Positions 58,426 to 64,000 of a stretch of 64,000 bases of DNA are shown piece after piece. Both the position numbers and the translations under genes were made by a program. Position 1 is the stretch's first letter, and each line of letters starts with the position of its first letter. This DNA is from Candidatus Rhodoferax mariagerensis (GTDB lineage Bacteria > Pseudomonadota > Gammaproteobacteria > Burkholderiales > Burkholderiaceae_C): positions 1-64,000 of the forward strand of contig JADKAW010000019.1 in the NCBI GenBank assembly GCA_016719055.1. The letters run 5' to 3'. The notes beneath the pieces are model-generated. The model saw nothing but the letters and a program-made list of their open reading frames with translations. It ran no database searches and was not told the DNA's origin.

Positions 58426-60662
58426 TATTTTCTGCGGGCCCAGCGCACCCCCGGCAAGTCTGCCACCAGGCCCAGCACCTTGTGCAGGCGGCCGGAATCC
58501 GATACCTCGACGGTGAAGGTCATCCAGGCCACGTTCTTGATGGACTGGGTTTGCACGCCGGTCACGTTCATTTTTTCTTTGGTGAATACTTCAGAAATGT
58601 CACGCAACAGTCCCTGCCGGTCTTGCGCCTGCACCGCCACATCGACCGGATAGACCGAGCCTGACGCAGCCTGCCCCACACCCCACTCCACATCAATCAG
58701 CCTTTCACCATTTTTGGCCACCATTTCACGCAAATTGGAGCAATCGGTGCGGTGCACACTGACCCCCTTGCCGCGTGTGACAAAGCCACAAATGGTATCG
58801 GGCGGTGCTGGTTTGCAGCACTTGGCCATTTGCGTCATGAGCGAATCGACCCCAACCACCAGCAAGCCACCCTTGCTGGGGTTGTCGCCCGTGCGCGGTT
58901 TGCGCAGCAGCGGGGCCTGCGCATCAAACTGCGGTACCTCGGGCGGGCGCAGCAACTGTTCGATCGTGCGTAATGAAAACTCTTCCTTACCCACGTCTTC
59001 AAACAGGGCATCGGCGTTGCTAAAACCCAGCTGTGTCGCCAGGTCATCGAGCTTGACGGCGGTTTTGCCCTCGCGCTGCAACAATCGCTCGACCGCCTCT
59101 CGGCCTTTGGCAATGGTCTCGGACATGGCCTGCGCGTTGAACCAGGCGCGTACCTTGGTTCTGGCCCGGTGGCTGACCAGGTAGCCCAGTTCGGGGTTAA
59201 GCCAGTCGCGCGACGGGCCGCCTTCCTTGGCAGTGGTCACTTCGACCGTCTGGCCATTTTTTAGCGGTGTGTGCAGCGGCACCATGGCCCCGTCCACCCG
59301 CGCACCCCGGCAGCGGTGCCCCAGGCTGGTGTGCACGGTGTAGGCAAAATCGACCGCCGTGGCCCCTTGGGGCAGCTCCACAATGGCGGCGTCTGGCGTC
59401 AACACATAAATGCGATCTTCCAGCAGCGACTGCGCCTGCGGCTGCGCCCCCGACAAATCGCGCTCCCAGGCCAACAACTGGCGCAGCACGGCAATCTTGG
59501 CGTCGTAGGCACCGCTGGCCGACACACCGGCGTAGCCTTTGGCACCCGCTTCTTTGTAAGCCCAATGTGCCGCCACGCCATTTTCGGCATGGTCGTGCAT
59601 GACCTGGGTGCGAATCTGGATCTCGGTGGGCTGGCCGCTGGCGTCGCGCACCACGGTGTGCAGCGACTGGTAGCCATTGCCTTTGGGCTTGGCAATGTAA
59701 TCGTCAAACTCTTCGGCAATCGCGACGAAGCGGTCATGCACCCAGCCCAGGGCTGCGTAGCATTCAGGTACGCTGGCCACCACCACGCGCAGGGCGCGCA
59801 CGTCGTACACCTTGTCAAACACCAGCGACTTGCCGCGCATTTTTTTGACAATGCTGTAGATGTGCTTGGGCCGCCCCGAGACCCGGGCCGTCATGCCCTG
59901 GGCATTCAGCTCGGCTTCAAGCTGGCTGCGCAGGCGCTCAACATTGGCTTCCCGCTCAACCCGCTTTTCGTCCAGCAAGCGCGCCACCTGCTTGTAGGTG
60001 GCCGGCTCCAGAAAACGAAACGCCAGGTCTTCCATTTCCCACTTGATTTCCCAGATACCCAGCCGGTTCGCCAGCGGCGCAAACACCTGCAGGGCCTCAG
60101 AGGCCAGACCGTCTGGCACCGGCAGCTTGGTGGCGGCAAAAAAGCGCAGGGTTTGCAGGCGCGAGGCCAGGCGCAGCATCACCACCCGCAAATCACGTGA
60201 AAACGCCAGCAGCATCTTGCGCACATTTTCGGTTTGCACGGCAGCGGCTTGCTGTGCCGCAGCAGAGTCCAGCACAACCGGGGTACGTGCCAGCCGGGCC
60301 AGGCGTGCCTGTCGTTGCACCCGCACCAGTTTGGCCGTTTCAACTGCCAGCTCGGCAAAATTGTCGCCAAACGCCTTGGCAATCACATCGTGCGGCTTGT
60401 TCAGATGGTCACAGGCATACACCAGATAACTCGCCGCCTGCATCGCCGCCGAGCCGCCAATGCTGGCAAGAATGCAGGCCATCGCATCGGCATGGGCCAA
60501 AATGCCCTCGCCCGTATCCAGCAGTTCACTCGCCAGCAACGGCTCGGCAAAAGCACGGGCGCGCGCCAAGGCATCGGTTTGTCCGGGAAAATCTGGGGCC
60601 GGGCGCAACAACACCACATTGGACCGATCAGTCGCGCCGGGTTGAACGGGGAGACTTTTCAT
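58425..60662 (-). CDS. relA: GTP pyrophosphokinase RelA
   Basis: A 745-residue stringent-response enzyme that makes (p)ppGpp on stalled ribosomes. The synthetase domain has GRPKHIYSIVKKM and AEEFDDYIAKPKGNGYQSLHT, with the acidic EFDD typical of RelA rather than the basic motif of SpoT. The N-terminal pseudo-hydrolase domain lacks the His-Asp motif (for example GILAHADAMACILAS), so no ppGpp hydrolysis is expected. TGS (VYVLTPDAAIVELPQGATAVDFAYTVH), zinc-finger-like (MAKCCKPAPPDTICGFVTRGKGVSVHRTDC) and ACT (VDVAVQAQDRQGLLRDISEVF) domains follow in order. Confidence 0.94.
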   Translation of the reverse strand: MKSLPVQPGATDRSNVVLLRPAPDFPGQTDALARARAFAEPLLASELLDTGEGILAHADAMACILASIGGSAAMQAASYLVYACDHLNKPHDVIAKAFGDNFAELAVETAKLVRVQRQARLARLARTPVVLDSAAAQQAAAVQTENVRKMLLAFSRDLRVVMLRLASRLQTLRFFAATKLPVPDGLASEALQVFAPLANRLGIWEIKWEMEDLAFRFLEPATYKQVARLLDEKRVEREANVERLRSQLEAELNAQGMTARVSGRPKHIYSIVKKMRGKSLVFDKVYDVRALRVVVASVPECYAALGWVHDRFVAIAEEFDDYIAKPKGNGYQSLHTVVRDASGQPTEIQIRTQVMHDHAENGVAAHWAYKEAGAKGYAGVSASGAYDAKIAVLRQLLAWERDLSGAQPQAQSLLEDRIYVLTPDAAIVELPQGATAVDFAYTVHTSLGHRCRGARVDGAMVPLHTPLKNGQTVEVTTAKEGGPSRDWLNPELGYLVSHRARTKVRAWFNAQAMSETIAKGREAVERLLQREGKTAVKLDDLATQLGFSNADALFEDVGKEEFSLRTIEQLLRPPEVPQFDAQAPLLRKPRTGDNPSKGGLLVVGVDSLMTQMAKCCKPAPPDTICGFVTRGKGVSVHRTDCSNLREMVAKNGERLIDVEWGVGQAASGSVYPVDVAVQAQDRQGLLRDISEVFTKEKMNVTGVQTQSIKNVAWMTFTVEVSDSGRLHKVLGLVADLPGVRWARRK

Positions 60663-60679
60663 TGGCGCTCAACCCGACC

Positions 60680-61576
60680 TTAGTCCAGCAGGAACGACAC
60701 CACCGCCTGCTGCTGGTCTGGCGCGATCAGGGTGGGTGCGTGGCCGACCCCGGCGAACTCAAGCAAACGCGCGCGAGGACCGCGTTGTGTCATGGCCAGC
60801 GCGGTGGCGCTGGTCAGCAAATCGGAATCTGCGCCACGCAGCAGCAGGGTTTGCGCCTTGATCTGGTCATAGGCTTGCCACAGCAGTGCTTCGCCCTCGC
60901 TGGACGAGGCTTCTGTGATCGACTCAAACGGTTTGGCAATGCTGGGGTCGTAATGCAGCGTCAGTCGGCCGCTGCCGTCTGCCAGGGGTTTGAGCATGGG
61001 GCGGGTCAACGCCAGCCACTGCTGTGGTGTGTGCGGGCCAAAAGTGCTGGAAACCTGCCACAGTACCTCGGCGGCGCGCTGCTCGGATTCAAAAACCGCC
61101 AGTTTTCCCAGGTACTGGCCAATGCGCTGCAGGGCCTGCCAGGCCAGCACCGGGCCGACGTCATTGAGCACCAGCCGACGAATGCGGGCACACGCCGGCA
61201 ACTCGGGCTGGCTGGCCACCACCATGCCTATCAGTCCACCCATGCTGGTGCCAACCCAGTCCAGCGTGCTGGCTTGCAACTGGTTCATCAACACCAGCAT
61301 GTCCGCGGCATAACACCCAATCTGGTAGCCCTGCGGGTCTTTCAGCCAGTCGCTGCGACCGCGCCCGACCACATCCGGGCACACCACCCGCACTTCGCCG
61401 CTGGCAGCGGCACACAGGGCCTGGGCAATGGCGTCAAAGTCCCGCCCCTGGCGTGTCAGACCATGCACACACAGCACCACGTGGGGGCTGTCGGGCTTGC
61501 CCCACTGCCAATAGGCCATGCGGTGGCCTCCGTGGGCATCAGGACAGGTTACAAACTGCAAGGTGGGATCAGACAT
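60680..61576 (-). CDS. Alpha/beta hydrolase
   Basis: A 298-residue hydrolase. HGLTRQGRDFD corresponds to the oxyanion HG motif, GTSMGGLIGMV holds the nucleophilic Ser and VGHAPTLIAPDQ the catalytic His. It resembles esterase/lactonase-like enzymes of the 3-oxoadipate enol-lactonase type, without a specific assignment. It is divergent from the dehydrogenase gene at 61676 and about 17 bases upstream of relA on the same strand, so the two may be cotranscribed. Confidence 0.84.
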   Translation of the reverse strand: MSDPTLQFVTCPDAHGGHRMAYWQWGKPDSPHVVLCVHGLTRQGRDFDAIAQALCAAASGEVRVVCPDVVGRGRSDWLKDPQGYQIGCYAADMLVLMNQLQASTLDWVGTSMGGLIGMVVASQPELPACARIRRLVLNDVGPVLAWQALQRIGQYLGKLAVFESEQRAAEVLWQVSSTFGPHTPQQWLALTRPMLKPLADGSGRLTLHYDPSIAKPFESITEASSSEGEALLWQAYDQIKAQTLLLRGADSDLLTSATALAMTQRGPRARLLEFAGVGHAPTLIAPDQQQAVVSFLLD

Positions 61577-61675
61577 GGGGGATTAGGATTGGATAATGGC
61601 GTCATCCTAATTCAAAGTCGCACGCCGCCCGGGCGCAAAACCCCGTCAACCACTAATATTTTCTGGAGAAGCCCC

Positions 61676-62446
61676 ATGCTAAAAGGAAAAACAGCACTCG
61701 TGACCGGATCCACCAGCGGTATCGGGCTGGGCATTGCCAAAGCCCTGGCAGCCCAAGGTGCCAACATCGTACTCAATGGTTTTGGTGACGTGGACGGCCC
61801 CCGCGCTGAGGTAGCGGCGCTGGGTGTGGCGGTGGACTACCATGGTGCCGACATGAGCCAACCGGCCGACATTGCCGACATGATGAGTTACGCCGCCAGC
61901 CGCTTTGGCCGAGTTGACATTCTGGTCAACAATGCCGGCATCCAGCATGTGGCGCGTATTGAAAACTTTGCCCCCGAGCGCTGGGACGCCATCATCGCCA
62001 TCAACCTGAGCAGCGCCTTTCATGCCACGCGCCTTGCCTTGCGGCCCATGCAGGCGGCTGGCTGGGGCCGCATCATCAATGTGGCGTCCATTCACGGCCT
62101 GGTGGCATCCAGCGAAAAGGCTGCCTATGTGGCGGCCAAACACGGCGTGGTCGGGCTGACCAAGGTCACCGCGCTGGAAAACGCCACCACCGGCATCACC
62201 TGCAACGCCATTTGCCCGGGCTGGGTGCTGACACCGCTGGTACAAAAACAGGTCGATGCCAAGGCCGCAGCGCTGGGCATCAGCAATGAGCAGGCGACAA
62301 AACTTTTGTTGGGTGAAAAAGAGCCGTCGATGCAGTTCACCACGGCCGAAGAGCTAGGTGCGCTTGCGGTGTTTTTCTGTTCGCCAGCCGGCAACAATGT
62401 GCGCGGCGTGGCCTGGAACATGGATGGCGGCTGGACTGCACAGTGA
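61676..62446 (+). CDS. bdhA: 3-hydroxybutyrate dehydrogenase
   Basis: A 256-residue NAD-dependent short-chain dehydrogenase interconverting (R)-3-hydroxybutyrate and acetoacetate, used to recover carbon from polyhydroxybutyrate. TGSTSGIGLGIAKAL binds NAD, NNAGIQHVARIENF is typical of BDH, SIHGLVASSEKAAYVAAKHG contains the catalytic Tyr/Lys, and CPGWVLTPLVQKQ the substrate loop. Start ATG at 61676 has GGAG eight bases upstream. It complements the phaC/phaB genes earlier in the window. Confidence 0.92.
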   Translation: MLKGKTALVTGSTSGIGLGIAKALAAQGANIVLNGFGDVDGPRAEVAALGVAVDYHGADMSQPADIADMMSYAASRFGRVDILVNNAGIQHVARIENFAPERWDAIIAINLSSAFHATRLALRPMQAAGWGRIINVASIHGLVASSEKAAYVAAKHGVVGLTKVTALENATTGITCNAICPGWVLTPLVQKQVDAKAAALGISNEQATKLLLGEKEPSMQFTTAEELGALAVFFCSPAGNNVRGVAWNMDGGWTAQ

Positions 62447-62482
62447 CGGCGCACACTGAATCTGGCATGTCGAATGGCGCGG

Positions 62483-62872
62483 CTAGTCACCCGTCAGCAG
62501 CCTGAGTGCATCTTCCACACGTTTCATATGGCTGCGAGACAGCGCTGCCAGTGGCTTGTCGCCCAGCAAGCGCTGGTTGGAGATGGTGCGAATCTGGTCA
62601 ACCAGCAAATCCGTTTCTTGGGTCATGTCGCCCAGCTTGCCCACCGATACCCGCAACGGGTAGCCATCGCCTTGCGCGTCACGGTACACCTGGTTGGTGC
62701 CAGGGATGACGATCGTGGTGGCGTGGCCCGCCTGGTTCAGGATGTTCGTCTGAATCACCAGCGCCGGAAGCCCCCGCTTGCCAGGCTCTTCTTTGTGGGC
62801 TTGGGGCTCAAAGTCAACCTCCCAGACTTGGCCGCGCTTAAGCCGGATCAAGGCCGTCTCCAACGCTGCCAT
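62483..62872 (-). CDS. MazF/PemK-family endoribonuclease toxin
   Basis: A 129-residue toxin: LKRGQVWEVDFEPQAHKEEPGKRGLPALVIQTN and TTIVIPGTNQ, with the conserved Arg/Lys and the later SVGKLGDMTQETDLLVDQIRTI, are the PemK/MazF pattern. Such toxins cut mRNA and stop growth. It overlaps the antitoxin gene upstream by 35 bases if the ATG at 62872 is used; a TTG at 62851 is possible. No frameshift is seen, so the module may be functional. Confidence 0.83.
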   Translation of the reverse strand: MAALETALIRLKRGQVWEVDFEPQAHKEEPGKRGLPALVIQTNILNQAGHATTIVIPGTNQVYRDAQGDGYPLRVSVGKLGDMTQETDLLVDQIRTISNQRLLGDKPLAALSRSHMKRVEDALRLLTGD

Positions 62873-63074
62873 CCATGGCCAGGTTGTCGCCGAGATGCTG
62901 CGCGGACAACTGCCGAGATAAAAAAATCATGCGATCTTTCATTGCACGTTCGTTCTTCTCGCGCACAGCTTCGCGCACGTAATCAGACGCAGACATGCTC
63001 AGCGCTTGGGCCAAGGCCTTGGTCTGCTGCGCAAAATCAGCCGGAGCACGAAAAGAAAGAGTGGTGGGGTTCAT
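62838..63074 (-). CDS. Ribbon-helix-helix-type antitoxin partner
   Basis: A 78-residue protein with an N-terminal ribbon-helix-helix pattern (TTLSFRAPADFAQQTKALAQALSMSASDYVREAV) that should bind DNA, and a C-terminal part that should bind the toxin. It is located immediately upstream of and overlapping the MazF-type gene, the usual antitoxin-first order. No operator was recognised upstream. Confidence 0.75.
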   Translation of the reverse strand: MNPTTLSFRAPADFAQQTKALAQALSMSASDYVREAVREKNERAMKDRMIFLSRQLSAQHLGDNLAMDGSVGDGLDPA

Positions 63075-63171
63075 GATTGCACGTCAAATTTGTATCACGA
63101 TATTGTAATAATTGATTGAGTTACAAACCGGTTTACATCGATACTGGCCGACCCAACCAATTGCTAGCCCT

Positions 63172-63699
63172 TCAACCTGCCGACCAGCCAAGTCTGCACC
63201 ACATGTGCGACTTGGCGACAAACCCGCCAGCCACCGCCACGGCAAATGGTTCCAGGCCAAATTCGACAAAACCGTGGCGCTCATACAGCGCCTGCGCCGA
63301 TCGGTTTCCCTGGGTCACCGTCAGCTGAACGATCTGCACTTGGGCTTGTGTGCGCGCATGCTGCAGGGCCGCCGCCAGCAGTTCGCCACCAAGCCCGCGC
63401 TGGCGAAATTCGGGGGTCACAAACATGCCAAACAAGTGGGCCTTGTGCCTGACCTTTTCGCGCTTGTCAAACGACAAGCCCACGACGCCGGCCAATGCGT
63501 CACCCGCAGCAACACCCCAGACCCGTTCATTGGCGTCCGGTGCGCCACTCAGGCGCTGTTTCCACCAGCCAAGCGCCAACCCTGTGCGATCAGCCACACT
63601 GGAGGTGAACGCGTCCGGGCAATCGGCATAGGCTTGCAGCATCAGTGCACGGTACTGCGCAGCATGGGCAGACGTCAAAAGGATCGGCAGCAAGGCCAT
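63172..63699 (-). CDS. GNAT-family N-acetyltransferase
   Basis: A 175-residue acetyltransferase: VTPEFRQRGLGGELLAAALQHAR is the acetyl-CoA loop and VTQGNRSAQALYERHGFVEFG the following motif. The N-terminal LTSAHAAQYRALMLQAYADCPDAFTSS is common in GNATs of the RimI-like group. Substrate unknown. ATG at 63699 has GGGAG upstream; the longer frame would start inside an interspersed repeat. Confidence 0.82.
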   Translation of the reverse strand: MALLPILLTSAHAAQYRALMLQAYADCPDAFTSSVADRTGLALGWWKQRLSGAPDANERVWGVAAGDALAGVVGLSFDKREKVRHKAHLFGMFVTPEFRQRGLGGELLAAALQHARTQAQVQIVQLTVTQGNRSAQALYERHGFVEFGLEPFAVAVAGGFVAKSHMWCRLGWSAG

Positions 63700-63710
63700 A
63701 GTTGCTCCCG

Positions 63711-63757
63711 ATTCAATAGTGATTGCCGCAGTACCCATAAGGGCTAGATGCCAAAAA
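63711..63757 (+). repeat. Short interspersed repeat, copy 11
   Basis: TTCAATAGTGATTGCCGCAG…CATAAGGGCTAGATGCC…, between the GNAT gene and the partial gene at the window end. Confidence 0.55.
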
Positions 63758-63768
63758 GCTTTGCAACA

Positions 63769-64000
63769 TCAGGTGGACTGCCGAAACGCCATGACGGCCT
63801 GGTTACGCAGGGTGCGCAGCAGCGCCAGCTCTTTGTCGTCCACCTTCAGCCCACCAAGCTCCATTTTGTCGGCGTAGATCAGGCCAAAGGGTCGCCCTTT
63901 AAGCAACAAGGGCAGAATCAAAAAAGTGGGTGCGTTGTAGGTTTTGCGGTACCAGGCCGGCAGGCGCTCGACAATGCGCGGGTCGCTGGCGTCGCTGATC
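63769..64000 (-). CDS. C-terminal end of an HDOD/GAF-type regulatory protein (partial)
   Basis: The last 76 residues of a minus-strand gene that continues beyond the window. They read TFLILPLLLKGRPFGLIYAD, KMELGGLKVDDKELALLRTLRNQAVMAFRQ, which I recognise as the end of large HDOD-domain signalling proteins of Burkholderiales that carry a GAF-like C-terminal domain. The HDOD part itself is outside the window, so the assignment rests on a short tail. Confidence 0.55.
   Translation of the reverse strand, partial: ISDASDPRIVERLPAWYRKTYNAPTFLILPLLLKGRPFGLIYADKMELGGLKVDDKELALLRTLRNQAVMAFRQST

Noticed and set aside
60197..61675. Long upstream extension of the 3-hydroxybutyrate dehydrogenase frame
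   Set aside because: The extension is antisense to relA and the hydrolase gene; the family start and a good ribosome-binding site are at 61676.
1..64000. tRNA or rRNA genes
   Set aside because: I found no cloverleaf with conserved arms or rRNA-like stretch by eye; short tRNAs could still be missed and would need a dedicated scan.

Overview
The window looks like chromosome from a betaproteobacterium of the order Burkholderiales, most probably a Comamonadaceae member related to Rhodoferax or Polaromonas. This rests on recognised gene content and order, not on a database search: DUF1840 protein, dxs-ispA-xseB, rubredoxin-thiD-hemL, dapC-dapD-pilU-prmB, phaC-phaB, PEP-CTERM proteins, a high-GC coding style, and at least eleven copies of a short imperfect-palindrome repeat of a kind I associate with this family. 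No rRNA, tRNA or CRISPR array was recognised.

Layout. 1-970 is an AT-rich segment with the end of a coiled-coil gene. 971-5211 holds a RecQ-like helicase fused to a phosphoribosyltransferase-like domain and a DprA/Smf protein, separated by a decayed higBA toxin-antitoxin pair. 5563-11455 holds a DUF1840 protein, an MscS channel broken by an internal stop, and a TRAP transporter whose solute receptor (TakP-like, frameshifted) faces its membrane genes across a shared terminator. 11626-14810 is the dxs-ispA-xseB isoprenoid/exonuclease VII cluster, followed by IS3 debris. 16135-31000 is mostly housekeeping: Rieske oxygenase, EamA permease, sulfurtransferase, rlmB, esterase, rubredoxin, thiD, hemL, rhodanese, enoyl-CoA hydratase, SPOR protein, yaeQ, purB (frameshifted), GST and nhaA.

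30682-36900 contains fumarase and then a small PEP-CTERM locus: one intact gene, one decayed gene, and an orphan PEP-CTERM tail just after a hipBA module. Three copies of one palindrome (TAGTCCG-N2-CGGACTA) lie upstream of the two PEP-CTERM genes. murI sits inside this locus. 36932-41353 has lysine/peptidoglycan genes dapC and dapD, pilU and prmB, with a 71-bp tandem duplication. 43891-46976 is a dTDP-rhamnose operon in which only rfbB is intact: rfbD is frameshifted, and rfbA and rfbC are fused by a deletion.

47011-54665 is a polyhydroxybutyrate region: phaB and phaC on the minus strand, a second phaC on the plus strand, and a 3-hydroxybutyrate dehydrogenase further on at 61676. An intrinsic terminator lies 21 bases before the first phaC start codon. 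The rest carries pgeF, ycaO, a TauE/SafE permease, an aldo/keto reductase, sbcB, relA, a hydrolase, a MazF-type toxin with its antitoxin, a GNAT enzyme and the end of an HDOD/GAF-type protein.

Many genes are interrupted. Several breaks are single-base changes in short homopolymers (dctP, purB, rfbD), and one of them hits purB, a gene rarely lost. Some breaks may therefore be sequence errors, while the rfbA-rfbC deletion, the higB truncation and the second PEP-CTERM gene look like genuine decay. Coordinates of starts are my choices from start codons, ribosome-binding sites and family length.
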